From an uncultured Rhodospirillales bacterium (GTDB lineage: Bacteria; Pseudomonadota; Alphaproteobacteria; ATCC43930; CGMCC-115725): a stretch of 64,000 nucleotides of DNA. Location: the NCBI GenBank assembly GCA_903828515.1, contig CAIKMD010000006.1:744001-808000 (forward strand), written 5' to 3'. The translations under genes were made by a program, and so were the position numbers. Below are positions 44,293 through 53,503 of the stretch, one piece after another. Each line of letters starts with the position of its first letter. The first letter of the stretch is position 1. The notes below the pieces were generated by a model. It had not been told where the DNA came from and searched no databases. It worked only from the letters and a program-made list of their open reading frames with translations.

Positions 44293-44463
44293 ATGTCTGA
44301 CCGTATCGAAGAGCTCCGGGCCCAGCATCGTCGTCTCGAAGCCATGCTGGGCCAAGAAATCGCCCGGCCCTTGCCGAGCATCGAAACCATCACCGACCTG
44401 AAGCGCCAGAAGCTTCGAATAAAAGACCAGATCGCTCAGCTCGAACATTCCATCGCCGTCTGA
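44293..44463 (+). CDS. Short DUF465 (YdcH-like) protein, 56 residues
   Basis: A short gene reads MSDRIEELRAQHRRLEAMLG, followed by a proline-containing turn and a second helix with LKRQKLRIKDQIAQLE. The two helices and the KRxKLxIKDxI pattern match DUF465 and resemble the protein at 42835-43038. A near-perfect AGGAGGTG site stands just before the ATG. A hairpin follows the stop codon. The gene is shorter than most annotation cut-offs. Confidence 0.85.
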   Translation: MSDRIEELRAQHRRLEAMLGQEIARPLPSIETITDLKRQKLRIKDQIAQLEHSIAV

Positions 44464-44470
44464 CGTTCAA

Positions 44471-44491
44471 GGCCCGCCCAAGGGGTGGGCC
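44471..44491 (+). terminator. Hairpin after the short DUF465 gene
   Basis: GGCCCGCC and GGTGGGCC pair (one G-U pair) around a short loop, seven bases after the stop codon. No T-run follows, so it is a weak or factor-dependent terminator. Confidence 0.5.
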
Positions 44492-44600
44492 GAAAGCCGC
44501 TGAGGCTCGACCAGGGTCGGCAGGCGCACGCCTGCTTGGCAACGGATCGCTTTGCTCTTCATAATCCGCCGATCGAGAGGCCGCAGGGGGAGAGCGACCG

Positions 44601-46502
44601 ATGACCGTCAGGCAGGTCGAAGAGCATCGCGAGTCACTGCGCGACCCCGAGCGATTCTGGGCCGATGCGGCGCAGGCGATCGATTGGGACCGGCCCTGGG
44701 ATCGGGTGCTGGACGGCAGCAATGCGCCTTTTTACCGCTGGTTTCCCGGTGCCCGGCTGAACACCTGCTGGAACGCGCTCGATCGTCATGTCGCGGGCGG
44801 GCGGGCCGAGCAGGTCGCGCTGATCTACGACAGTCCCGTAACCGGTCAGGTCGGGCGCTTCACCTATCGCGAACTGCGCGACGCGGTCGCGAAGCTGGCC
44901 GGCGCGCTGGTCGCCTTGGGTGTCGGTCACGGGGACCGCGTGCTGATCTATATGCCGATGGTGCCTGAGGCGGTGATGGCGATGCTGGCCTGCGCGCGTC
45001 TTGGCGCGGTGCATTCCGTCGTCTTCGGCGGTTTTGCCGCCGCCGAACTCGCGACCCGCATCGACGATGCCAAGCCCAAGGTCATCCTGTCCGCTTCTTG
45101 CGGCATCGAGCCGGGACGGGTGGTGGCGTATAAGCCCCTACTCGATCGCGCGATCGAACTGGCAACGGCGAAACCGTCTGCGTGTCTCATCCTGCAGCGC
45201 GCGGCGCAGCCTTGCGATCTGGTCGCCGGACGCGACCGCGATTGGCGCGAAGCGGCGGCCGAGGCCGCGCCGGCGTCCTGCGTGATGGTGGCGGCAACCG
45301 ACCCGCTCTACATCCTCTACACCTCCGGCACGACCGGAAACCCCAAGGGCATCGTGCGCGACAATGGCGGCCACGCCGTCGCGCTGCGCTGGTCGATGGA
45401 AAACATCTATGGCGTGAAGCCGGGCGAGACGTTCTTCGCGGCGTCCGACATCGGCTGGGTGGTCGGCCATTCCTATATCGTCTATGGCCCGCTGCTCGCG
45501 GGCTGTACCACGGTTCTTTATGAGGGCAAACCGGTCGGCACGCCCGATCCGGGTGCTTATTGGCGTCTGATCGCCGAGCACGGCGTGGTCGCGATGTTCA
45601 CCGCCCCGACCGCGTTTCGCGCGATCCGGCGCGATGATCCCGACGGCACGTTCATCCGGCAATACGATCTCGCGAAATTTCGCACGCTGTTCCTCGCCGG
45701 CGAGCGCGCCGATCCGGCGACGGTGCAATGGGCCGAGCGCCAACTCGATCGTCCGGTGATCGATCATTGGTGGCAAACCGAAACCGGTTGGCCAATCGTC
45801 GCCAATTGCGCCGGGTTGGGCTTGCAACCGGTCAAGCACGGCTCGGCGACCCGCACGGTGCCGGGCTACGATCTGTGCGTGCTCGGCCCTTCCGGCGATG
45901 CGATGAAGCCGGGCGAAATTGGCGCGCTCTGCGTGAAGCTGCCGTTGCCGCCGGGCTCCTCGCCGACCTTATGGCAGGCGGAAGAGCGCTATGTGCAAGC
46001 CTATCTCGCCGACTATCCGGGCTATTACCACACGGCGGATGCGGGCTTCATCGATGCCGACGGCTATGTCTATGTGATGACCCGCACCGACGACATCATC
46101 AATGTGGCGGGCCATCGTCTCTCGACCGGCGCGATCGAGGAGGTGCTGGCGTCGCATCCCGAGGTCGCCGAATGCGCGGTGATCGGCGTCAACGACGCGC
46201 TCAAGGGACAAGTGCCGCTGGGATTTCTGGTGCTGAAGGCCGGTGCGAAAACCGATCGCGGAGTCGTCGCGGCGGAAGTGGTCGCACTGGTGCGCGAGCA
46301 CATCGGCCCGGTGGCGAGTTTCAAGATGGCGATGGTCGTCGAGCGCCTGCCGAAGACGCGCTCGGGCAAAATCCTGCGCGGCACGATGCGCGCGATAGCC
46401 GATGGGGAAAGCTACAAAGTGCCGGCGACGATCGAAGATCCGGCGGTGCTCGCCGAGATCGGCGAACACCTGAAAGGCGGCGGGTTCGGAACCGGCGCTT
46501 AG
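44601..46502 (+). CDS. prpE: Propionyl-CoA synthetase-like ligase
   Basis: The 633-residue protein belongs to the acetyl/propionyl-CoA synthetase branch of adenylate-forming enzymes: HSVVFGGFAAAELATRIDDAKPK, YTSGTTGNPKGIVRDNGGHAVAL, DIGWVVGHSYIVYGPL, WWQTETGWPI, the RTDDIINVAGHRLSTG hinge and the lysine motif TRSGKILRGTMR, where the lysine is usually acetylated. The IVRDNGGH block is typical of PrpE. It activates propionate or a similar short acid. No methylcitrate or methylmalonyl genes are next to it. Confidence 0.88.
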   Translation: MTVRQVEEHRESLRDPERFWADAAQAIDWDRPWDRVLDGSNAPFYRWFPGARLNTCWNALDRHVAGGRAEQVALIYDSPVTGQVGRFTYRELRDAVAKLAGALVALGVGHGDRVLIYMPMVPEAVMAMLACARLGAVHSVVFGGFAAAELATRIDDAKPKVILSASCGIEPGRVVAYKPLLDRAIELATAKPSACLILQRAAQPCDLVAGRDRDWREAAAEAAPASCVMVAATDPLYILYTSGTTGNPKGIVRDNGGHAVALRWSMENIYGVKPGETFFAASDIGWVVGHSYIVYGPLLAGCTTVLYEGKPVGTPDPGAYWRLIAEHGVVAMFTAPTAFRAIRRDDPDGTFIRQYDLAKFRTLFLAGERADPATVQWAERQLDRPVIDHWWQTETGWPIVANCAGLGLQPVKHGSATRTVPGYDLCVLGPSGDAMKPGEIGALCVKLPLPPGSSPTLWQAEERYVQAYLADYPGYYHTADAGFIDADGYVYVMTRTDDIINVAGHRLSTGAIEEVLASHPEVAECAVIGVNDALKGQVPLGFLVLKAGAKTDRGVVAAEVVALVREHIGPVASFKMAMVVERLPKTRSGKILRGTMRAIADGESYKVPATIEDPAVLAEIGEHLKGGGFGTGA

Positions 46503-47101
46503 GGCGCCGCGTCGTCGCCGCCGGCGACGTCTTCGAGCGTCGGCGGTTGGACCAGCGGCCCGTCGCCCTCGGCGCGCTTCTTGCCGCGATTGGCGCGGGT
46601 CACCGCGGCTTCCAGCAGCTCCATGGTGCAGAGCCCCAGCGCGACGGGATGGCGCGGTTTGATGTTGGTCGAGTTCCAGTGCGAACGGTCGCGCACCGCC
46701 TGGATCGTCGGCTTGGTCGTGCCGACGAGCTTCGATATCTGACCGTCGCTGAGTTCGGGATGGTTTTTCAGCAGCCACGAAATTGCGTCCGGCTTGTCCT
46801 GGCGCTTGGCGATCGGCGTGTAGCGCGGCCCTTTGTGCTTCACCAACTCGACCGGATGCGCCGACGCCGAGATTTGCAGCCGCAAGGCGGGATCTTTCTG
46901 GCAGCGCTCGATCTCATCGATGGTGAGCTGGCCGTTCGCGATCGGGTCGAGCCCCTGCATCTGCAGGGCGACTTCGCCATCGGCGATCGCCTGAATCTCG
47001 AGCGGATGGAGGCCGCAGAACTCGCCGATCTGCTCGAAGCTCAAGGCGGTGTTCTCCACCAGCCAGACGGCGGTGGCTTTGGGCATGAGCGGCAACGTCA
47101 T
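46499..47101 (-). CDS. trcR: Cell cycle transcriptional regulator TrcR (DUF1013)
   Basis: The 200-residue protein is a DUF1013 member: MPKATAVWLVENTALSFEQIGEFCGLHPLEIQAIADGE at the N-terminus, QLTIDEIERCQKDPALRL and ISWLLKNHPELSDGQISKLVGTTKPTIQ, then SHWNSTNIKPRHPV. Two helix-turn-helix-like parts are visible. The family is confined to alphaproteobacteria and acts in CtrA-linked cell-cycle control. Its stop overlaps the prpE stop. The 98-base upstream region has an AT-rich stretch likely to hold the promoter. Confidence 0.9.
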   Translation of the reverse strand: MTLPLMPKATAVWLVENTALSFEQIGEFCGLHPLEIQAIADGEVALQMQGLDPIANGQLTIDEIERCQKDPALRLQISASAHPVELVKHKGPRYTPIAKRQDKPDAISWLLKNHPELSDGQISKLVGTTKPTIQAVRDRSHWNSTNIKPRHPVALGLCTMELLEAAVTRANRGKKRAEGDGPLVQPPTLEDVAGGDDAAP

Positions 47102-47199
47102 AGGTCCTCCTCGGTCGCGAGGTATTTTAAAGGCAAATCGCCATGTCGGGAATGACGGTTATATAGTCGTTTGCGGCCGGGGAGGGAAGCCCTAAGGGT

Positions 47200-48201
47200 C
47201 TAGACCGACAACACTATTTTGCCGATATGGGACGAGGTTTCGAGCAGCCGGTGGGCCTCGGCGGCGTCGGCCAGGGGGAAGGTGCGGTGGATCACCGGCT
47301 TGACCTTCCCCGCATCGAGCAGCGGCCAGACCTGCCGGCGCAGCGAAGCCGCCATCCCGCCTTTGTCCTCAACGCTGCGGGGCCGCAGCCCCGAACCGGT
47401 CATGGTCAGGCGCTTGCCCATGATCGTGCCGATATTGACCTGGACCATCACGCCGGCCTGGCTGGCGATGCTGACATGCCGGCCCTCGACCGCGAGGATG
47501 CTGAGGTTCTTTTGGACGTAGTCGCCGCCCACCATGTCGAGGATGACGTCGACGCCGCGGTTGGCCGTCGCTTCCTTGATCACCGCGACGAAGTCTTCGT
47601 GCTTGTAATCGATGCCGCGCGTGGCCCCCAATTTCTCGCAGGCGTGGCATTTGTCTCGGCTGCCGGCGGTGGCGTAGATCGCGCTCGCGCCAAAGGCCTT
47701 GGCGAGCTGGATCGCGACCGTGCCGATGCCGCTCGAGCCGCCGTGGACGAGAAAGGATTCACCGGCCTTGAGCCGGCCGCGTTCGAAGACGTTGTGCCAC
47801 ACGGTGAAGAAGGTCTCTGGCAATGCTGCGGCTTCGACCATGCTGAAGCCCGTGGGGACCGGCAGGCATTGCGGTTCGGGTGCCACGCAATAGGTGGCGT
47901 AGCCGCCGCCGGCCACCAGTGCGCAGACCTCGTCGCCGACTTTGAGCTGATGCACGCCCAGCCCGATCGCGATCACCGTGCCGGCGACCTCGAGACCGGG
48001 GATATCGGAGGCGCCGGGCGGCGGCGGGTAATGGCCTTTGCGTTGCAGCGCATCCGGACGATTGATGCCGGCCGCGGCGACCCGGATCAGAACCTCGCCC
48101 GCGCCGGGATGGGGCATCGGCCGTTCGACGGCACGCAGCACCTCGGGTCCGCCGGGCGTGGAGATTTCGATCGCCGTCATGGTGCCGGGAAGCGTCGTCA
48201 T
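47200..48201 (-). CDS. NAD(P)H-quinone oxidoreductase, MDR superfamily (PIG3-like)
   Basis: The 333-residue zinc-free reductase has GINRPDALQRKGHYPPPPGASDIPGLEVAG-type N-terminal features (only the GLEVAGTV core quoted as diagnostic), the VHGGSSGIGTVAIQLAKAFGA nucleotide motif and DYKHEDF. These match PIG3/quinone reductase-type proteins. It should reduce quinones with NADPH. It is divergent from the DUF1192 gene and independent of the CurA-like enzyme at 33900. Confidence 0.88.
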   Translation of the reverse strand: MTTLPGTMTAIEISTPGGPEVLRAVERPMPHPGAGEVLIRVAAAGINRPDALQRKGHYPPPPGASDIPGLEVAGTVIAIGLGVHQLKVGDEVCALVAGGGYATYCVAPEPQCLPVPTGFSMVEAAALPETFFTVWHNVFERGRLKAGESFLVHGGSSGIGTVAIQLAKAFGASAIYATAGSRDKCHACEKLGATRGIDYKHEDFVAVIKEATANRGVDVILDMVGGDYVQKNLSILAVEGRHVSIASQAGVMVQVNIGTIMGKRLTMTGSGLRPRSVEDKGGMAASLRRQVWPLLDAGKVKPVIHRTFPLADAAEAHRLLETSSHIGKIVLSV

Positions 48202-48290
48202 GTGCGATTTTTCCTGTCCGCGTTTGACCCGGATTGCACGTCTAGTCCCAACGGTTCAAACTGGCAATCGGCCAAAGAGGACGACATCCG

Positions 48291-48473
48291 GTGGACGACG
48301 AAGAACTGGAGCCGCGCAACAAGCCGGCGAAAAAGCGCGATCTCTCGGTGATGGCGATCGCCGAACTCGAAGCCTATATCGTCTCCCTCGAGGAGGAAAT
48401 CGGCCGGGCGCGCAACGAGATCGTGGCCAAACGCAGACAACGCGGCGGCGCCGACAGCCTCTTCAAGCGATGA
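48291..48473 (+). CDS. DUF1192 family protein
   Basis: The 60-residue protein starts with GTG and has the DUF1192 pattern: an acidic N-terminus, then RDLSVMAIAELEAYIVSLEEEIGRAR and a basic C-terminal tail ending LFKR. It is a short helix-forming protein of unknown role found in alphaproteobacteria. AGAGG lies about ten bases before the GTG. The thioesterase gene follows after 16 bases, probably in one transcript. Confidence 0.85.
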   Translation: MDDEELEPRNKPAKKRDLSVMAIAELEAYIVSLEEEIGRARNEIVAKRRQRGGADSLFKR

Positions 48474-48489
48474 CGGACAGCAAGGCCGG

Positions 48490-48936
48490 ATGAGCGACAG
48501 CAACGACAAGGCGCGGACCGAGCGCCGTTCGGACTATAAGCATTTCCTCACCATCCCGACGCGCTGGATGGACAACGATGTGTACGGCCACGTCAACAAC
48601 GTCGTGTTCTATTCCTATTTCGACACGGTGGTGAACCAGTACCTGGTTGCGGCGGGCGGTCTCGGCATCGAAGACGGCCCGGTGATCGGTCTGGTGGTCG
48701 AGACGATGTGCCGTTATTTCCGGCCGGTTGCCTTTCCCGACGTGGTTGAGGCGGGTCTGCGCGTCACGCATCTCGGCCGGACCTCGGTGCGTTACGAAAT
48801 CGGGATTTTCCGGCAGGGCGACGATGAGCCGGCGGCTGCCGGCCACTTTGTCCATGTCTATGTGGATCGCGCCACGCGCCGGCCGGTGCCGCCGCCGGAA
48901 ACAATGCGAGCCGCATTGGCCAGGATCGCCACCTGA
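48490..48936 (+). CDS. Acyl-CoA thioesterase, 4HBT hotdog fold
   Basis: The 148-residue protein has the hotdog thioesterase active-site segment RWMDNDVYGHVNNVVFYSYFDT, with Asp in DNDVYGHVNN as the probable catalytic residue, and later CRYFRPVAFPD and RTSVRYEIG. This resembles YbgC/FcbC-type enzymes, which release free acid from acyl- or hydroxybenzoyl-CoA. Substrate is not defined. Confidence 0.88.
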   Translation: MSDSNDKARTERRSDYKHFLTIPTRWMDNDVYGHVNNVVFYSYFDTVVNQYLVAAGGLGIEDGPVIGLVVETMCRYFRPVAFPDVVEAGLRVTHLGRTSVRYEIGIFRQGDDEPAAAGHFVHVYVDRATRRPVPPPETMRAALARIAT

Positions 48937-48999
48937 CGTTGACGCGCTTTCGGGGATGAGCGAGTCTCACGGGGGGAACCGCCGAGAGGGGAACGGCCG

Positions 49000-51900
49000 T
49001 TGGTTTGGCGCGTATCGAGTCGAAGTCTATCCGGTCCGGTCTTCGGCGTGGCCTGGATCGTCTTGTGCGGTTTCTATATTTCCTTTTTCGTCGGCTGGGA
49101 GACGCTGGGCTCGCTGCTGCCGCACGAGATCGCGCTGGTGCTGCTCGCGGTCGTTCTGCCGGTTGCAGCGGCTTGGGCGGTCGCCTCCGCGCATACGCGG
49201 ACGGCCCAGCTTGAACGTATCTCGGTAAGACTCACGCAACAGGTCGAGCGGGTGCAGGCCACGCCGCCCCGGTTCGACGAACGCATGTTCGAGGCGGTGG
49301 GTGCGCTACGGGCGCAACTCGACGAACTGAACACCGCCGCCGATTTCACCGCCGGCCGGTTGAAGAGCGCGACCGAGGGGCTGGGCTCTTTGCTCACCGA
49401 GGCGGTGAGCGCGGTCAATGTGGCGGTCGAGCGCGCGGAATTCGTGCGCAGCGATCTCGCCTCGGCGCTCGCGCCGCTCAGCCAGCTCACCGAAACGCTG
49501 GCCGATGAATGTTCGGCGATTCAGCGCGCGGCGGGCCGCGACCTGACGTCGGCGACCGACAAATTGCGCGCGCAGGTCGCGGCCGTTCAACAAGCAGTCG
49601 ACATGGCGGTCGAGGCGGCCGGCGTGCGCGTCATCGAACGCGCCGAACGGATGAGCCGAACTGTCGCCGGCGCGCTCACCCAGGCGGCCGAGGAAGCAGT
49701 CGGCCGTTTCGACGGCATCAATGATCGCGTGGCGCAGGAGATCGAGGCCGCGATCGGCCGCATCGACGATCGCAGCGGCATCCTCGGCGCGGCGATCGCG
49801 CAGGCCAGCGACGGCGCGGCACAACAACTGGATCGGCGGCGGGTGGAACTGGAAGTCCGCCTGAGCGATCTCGCGGCGCGGATCGATACGATCGCGCGCG
49901 AAAGTCTCGCGGCATCCGAGCGCAGCGGCGCGACCTTGCAAGGCGAGGCGACGGCATTGCTGACGGCGGCTTCGCAGGTCGTGGCGCGCGCTGACGAGAT
50001 CGGCGGCCGGCTGCACGACAGTGGTGTCGCCATGGCCGAGCAATCGGCCGCCAGCGTGCGTCAGGCGGAGGCCGCCAATGCCGGGCTTGCCGAGCAGACC
50101 CGGACCCTCGCTTCGGTCGCCAACGAGGCGTTGACCCGGTTGCGCGAGGTCGGTGTCGGTTTCGCCAGTCAGGCGGAGGCGGTGGTTGGCGCCGCGCGAC
50201 AGAGCGGTCTCCATATCGACCAGGCCGGCGAGCAATTGCGCGCCCAGCTCGAAAAGATTCAGACGGCCGGCGTGCAGGCTGCCGCGGCCGCCGAGAACGG
50301 CGCGGCACAAATCCGCGTGGCGACCAGCATCATCGAGGAAAGCTCGGCGCAGACCGAAGCCGCGTTGCGGCGCCGGGGCGACGACATGGCGGATGCGCTC
50401 GAGGCTGCCGTTGCGCGCGCGCGCGCTGCGATCGGCGCGCTCGAGGAAAGTGCAGCGGGTGCCGCAGAAAACACCGCGCAGCGCGTCAACGAAACCATGA
50501 ACAGCTTCGAGGCGCGCGCCGGCGAACTTACCGTCGAGCTTGGCCGTCGCGGCGCGGAGATGTCCGACGTGGTCGAGGCGAGCATGGCGCGTGCCCATGC
50601 CGCGGTCAGCGGTCTCGAGGCGGGGTCGGTGGCGGCCGCTGATACCGGCATCGCCAAGATGCGTCAGGCACTCGAGGTGCTCGAGGAACGTGCCGGCGTG
50701 ACCGCGCAGGAGGTCACGAAACGCGGTACCGAAATGGCGCTCGCGTTCGAGAACGCGATTGCCCGAATCCGCTCGGAGGTCGCAGCGGTCGAGAGCGGAT
50801 CGGCGGCCGCGGCCGAAGCCGGGGTCGTCAAGATGCGTGACGCGCTCGAAGGGCTCGAATTGCGCGCGACCGCGACGTCGCAACACGTCGCCCAACGCGG
50901 CAACGACATGGCGGTATCGTTCGAAAACGCGATTGCGCGGTTTCGCGCCGAAATCGAAACATTGGAAACCGGCACGGCGACGGCGGCCGAAGGCGGCATC
51001 GCCCGAATGCGCGACGCGCTCGAAGCCCTCGAGTTGCGCGCGAATGCGACGTCGCAGCATGTCGCGCAGCGCAGCCTCGACATGACGACGTCGTTCGAGA
51101 ACGCGGTCGGCCGTTTGCGCGCGACGGTCGACGGGTTCGAGCAGAACGTGGCGACGGCGGCCGACAGCAGCGCCGAGCGCGTCAAGGCGGCGATGGAAGG
51201 CTTGGCCGACAGTGGCGCGACAATCACCGCCGCCAGCGATGCGGCCACCAGCCGCATTGCCGAGCTGCAATCCGAAACCGCGCGGGCGGCGGAAGCGCTT
51301 CGCGTCGCGGGCGACGGCGTGCATGCGCAGATTGTTCAGCTTGCCGGCGTCGGCGACGAAGCGCGCACCCGCCTCGAAGGTGTGGCGCAACTCGTTGGGC
51401 GCGAGGTCGCGGCGTTGCGCGAAGCGAGTCACGAGATCGGAAATTATGTCGAGCAACTCCACGATTCCTTCGCCCAGGAAGTTGGTCACTTCAACAACGC
51501 GCGCGGGACGATCGGCACGCAGGTCGAGGAGACCCGCGCCATCCTGCAACAGCAATCGGATCTGCTGACCCGGGTGTCAGCCGAGGCGGCGGAACGCGCG
51601 AATTTTGCCAATGGCGCGCTCGACGGACACGTTCAGGCATTGCACGAAGCCGCGCGCCGCGTCGGGGTGCAATCGGAGACCATGGGTTCGTTGCTCGATC
51701 GCCATCTGGGCGAAATGGCGCGCGGCGCGGAGAAGCTTGCCGCCATCGGCACGGCCGCGGATACCACGCTGCAGAACGGCGTCGGCGCGTTGAACCAGGC
51801 CGCCGAGCGTTCCGCCGTTCGCGCGGACGAAATCGCGCGGCTTCTCACCGATCGCGGCCAGCAGGTCGATGAGACCGGTGCGGCCGTGGTGCAACGGATG

Positions 51901-52983
51901 GAAGATCGTCTCGCCGTCATGCAAGCGAGTGCCGAGCGCCTCAATCAGATGGCCGACGGCGCGAGCACCGCGCTCGGCGACATTGCCCGCCAGTTCGATG
52001 AATCGGCGATCGGATTGGCGGCGGCCGGCGACGCCGCGGGCGGTACGCTGCGCGATCTGGCGGCGCAATTCCGCCAGAACGTGCAGGATCTCGCGGCCGC
52101 GGTCGATCAGACGGTCGGCCGGATGCGCAGCGCGCGCGATGTCCTCAACGACCAGTTCGCCGCGATCGCCGACGGGACGGGGGCGGTCACCAATCGCCTC
52201 TCCGAATTGGGCGATGCCGCGCGCGATCAGGTCGCGAGTTTCGCCTCCGCCAGCGACGCGATGGCGCAGCACCGCGACGAGGCGGCGGAGATGGTGCGTC
52301 GACAGATTCTCGAATTCAATGGGATGCTCGAACAGGCCAATACGCGGCTCGAAACCGCGCGTGGCGTCCTGCGCGAACAAGCCGCCGAACTGAACGGCGC
52401 GACCGATCTGGTGGTGACGCGCCTGCGCGACGTCAGCGAGATCTATCACAATCAATCGAGTTCGCTGGTCGGCGCGGCGGAGAAGGCGGGAGGTCGCGCG
52501 CAGGAGGCGAGCGAGGTGTTCCGCTCGCAGACCCAATCCTTCCTCAAGGCGGCCAACGATGCGGCCGAACTCGCGCAACAGATGCGCGATCAGGCGCAGT
52601 CCAACCAGCAGGACACGTTTCTCAAATCGGCGACCTTCATCATCGAGACGCTGCAATCGCTGTCAGTCGATTTGGCGCGGGTGCTCGACGAGGCGGTGCC
52701 GGACGCGATCTGGAAGCGGTTCCACAGCGGCGAGCGCGGCGTCTTCGCCCGATACATTTTGCAGATTCAGGAACGTCAGGCCAGCACGACGATCAAGGAA
52801 AAATACGAAACCGATTCCGGGTTCCGCGAACAGGTCCTGCGCTACATGAACCAGTTCGAGCAGCTTCTGGCCCAGGCGCGCATCGTCGATCGTGCCGACG
52901 TCATGGGTGCCACCTTCGTGACCGCCGATGTCGGCAAGCTCTATCTCGTGCTGGCCAACGCGCTGGGTCGGCCGGCAACCTGA
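49000..52983 (+). CDS. Giant membrane-anchored coiled-coil protein with 58-residue repeats
   Basis: The 1327-residue protein starts most likely with TTG at 49000, eight bases after an AGAGGGG site. Two hydrophobic helices (about 14-33 and 43-64) form a hairpin, so the bulk is cytoplasmic. Residues 65-1200 are almost entirely Ala/Glu/Arg-rich heptad-like helix, nearly free of aromatics. Residues 460-749 hold five 58-residue repeats. The last 127 residues (from about 1201) form a different, probably globular domain containing FIIETLQSLSVDLARVLDEA, WKRFHSGERGVFARYIL and ATFVTADVGKLYLVLA. The length and architecture suggest a structural or tethering role at the membrane. Function unknown; a hairpin follows the stop. 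Confidence 0.8.
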   Translation: MVWRVSSRSLSGPVFGVAWIVLCGFYISFFVGWETLGSLLPHEIALVLLAVVLPVAAAWAVASAHTRTAQLERISVRLTQQVERVQATPPRFDERMFEAVGALRAQLDELNTAADFTAGRLKSATEGLGSLLTEAVSAVNVAVERAEFVRSDLASALAPLSQLTETLADECSAIQRAAGRDLTSATDKLRAQVAAVQQAVDMAVEAAGVRVIERAERMSRTVAGALTQAAEEAVGRFDGINDRVAQEIEAAIGRIDDRSGILGAAIAQASDGAAQQLDRRRVELEVRLSDLAARIDTIARESLAASERSGATLQGEATALLTAASQVVARADEIGGRLHDSGVAMAEQSAASVRQAEAANAGLAEQTRTLASVANEALTRLREVGVGFASQAEAVVGAARQSGLHIDQAGEQLRAQLEKIQTAGVQAAAAAENGAAQIRVATSIIEESSAQTEAALRRRGDDMADALEAAVARARAAIGALEESAAGAAENTAQRVNETMNSFEARAGELTVELGRRGAEMSDVVEASMARAHAAVSGLEAGSVAAADTGIAKMRQALEVLEERAGVTAQEVTKRGTEMALAFENAIARIRSEVAAVESGSAAAAEAGVVKMRDALEGLELRATATSQHVAQRGNDMAVSFENAIARFRAEIETLETGTATAAEGGIARMRDALEALELRANATSQHVAQRSLDMTTSFENAVGRLRATVDGFEQNVATAADSSAERVKAAMEGLADSGATITAASDAATSRIAELQSETARAAEALRVAGDGVHAQIVQLAGVGDEARTRLEGVAQLVGREVAALREASHEIGNYVEQLHDSFAQEVGHFNNARGTIGTQVEETRAILQQQSDLLTRVSAEAAERANFANGALDGHVQALHEAARRVGVQSETMGSLLDRHLGEMARGAEKLAAIGTAADTTLQNGVGALNQAAERSAVRADEIARLLTDRGQQVDETGAAVVQRMEDRLAVMQASAERLNQMADGASTALGDIARQFDESAIGLAAAGDAAGGTLRDLAAQFRQNVQDLAAAVDQTVGRMRSARDVLNDQFAAIADGTGAVTNRLSELGDAARDQVASFASASDAMAQHRDEAAEMVRRQILEFNGMLEQANTRLETARGVLREQAAELNGATDLVVTRLRDVSEIYHNQSSSLVGAAEKAGGRAQEASEVFRSQTQSFLKAANDAAELAQQMRDQAQSNQQDTFLKSATFIIETLQSLSVDLARVLDEAVPDAIWKRFHSGERGVFARYILQIQERQASTTIKEKYETDSGFREQVLRYMNQFEQLLAQARIVDRADVMGATFVTADVGKLYLVLANALGRPAT
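50377..51246 (+). repeat. Five tandem 174-base in-frame repeats
   Basis: The units start at 50377, 50551, 50725, 50899 and 51073, each 174 bases (58 codons). Each begins with a (G/S)xxM motif (GDDM, GAEM, GTEM, GNDM, SLDM) and contains FENAIAR-like and MRDALE-like blocks. Units 3 and 4 are the most alike, sharing LELRA and TSQHVAQR exactly; unit 5 degrades after its first half. They encode the repeat array of the giant coiled-coil protein. Confidence 0.85.
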
Positions 52984-52995
52984 TGCGTAAAAGCG

Positions 52996-53022
52996 AACGG
53001 GCGGCTCGTGGAGCCGCCCGTT
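52996..53022. terminator. Strong hairpin between the giant protein gene and hsp20
   Basis: A perfect 12-base stem (AACGGGCGGCTC with GAGCCGCCCGTT) and a three-base loop lie between the convergent stops. No T-run is present on either side, so it may act with Rho or as a transcript-end stabiliser for both genes. Confidence 0.7.
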
Positions 53023-53044
53023 GCATGTCAACCGGCCGAAGAGT

Positions 53045-53503
53045 TTAGGCCGCTTTCTGCTCGATCACTTTCGGCGCGCCGCCGTCGGCGATCTCGATCT
53101 TGCGTGGCTTCAGCGCCTCGGGCACTTCGCGCGTCAGATCGACATGGAGCAAGCCGTTGTCGAGGCTCGCGCCGCTCACCCGGATATGGTCGGCGAGTTG
53201 GAACCGGCGCTCGAAGGCGCGTCGCGCGATCCCGCGATGGAGATAGCGGGTCTTCTCGTCTTCCTTCTGGGCTTTGGCGGCGACGGTCAGGGCGCCGTCC
53301 TGAGCGGTCAGCTCAAGATCGTCGGCGGCAAAGCCCGCGACCGCCATGGTAAGGCGGTAGGTGTTATCGCCGGTGACTTCGATGTTGTACGGGGGGTAGG
53401 CGACCGCGCTGCCGTCGGTCTGGCTGGCCGCGTCGATCAGACGCGTCAGACGATCGAAACCGATGGTCGAACGGAACAGGGGGGAGAAATCGAAACCATT
53501 CAT
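53045..53503 (-). CDS. Small heat-shock protein, Hsp20/IbpA family
   Basis: The 152-residue protein has the alpha-crystallin domain: FDRLTRLIDAA, YPPYNIEVTGDNTYRLTMAVAGFAADDLEL, LHRGIARRAFERRFQLADHIRV and ASLDNGLLHVDLTREVPE, ending in a PRKIEI-like C-terminal anchor. It should hold unfolding proteins during heat stress. A heat-shock promoter and a ROSE-like thermometer precede it. The GGAGGA site is seven bases before ATG 53503. Confidence 0.95.
   Translation of the reverse strand: MNGFDFSPLFRSTIGFDRLTRLIDAASQTDGSAVAYPPYNIEVTGDNTYRLTMAVAGFAADDLELTAQDGALTVAAKAQKEDEKTRYLHRGIARRAFERRFQLADHIRVSGASLDNGLLHVDLTREVPEALKPRKIEIADGGAPKVIEQKAA

Noticed and set aside
50377-51246. The regular 174-base repeats considered as a CRISPR-like or satellite array
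   Set aside because: They are contiguous, in frame, with no spacers, and form protein repeats.
49306-51555. A 749-codon antisense frame opposite the giant coiled-coil gene
   Set aside because: Biased Arg/Gly/Leu composition without a domain; it arises from the third-position GC bias and the repeats of the plus-strand gene.
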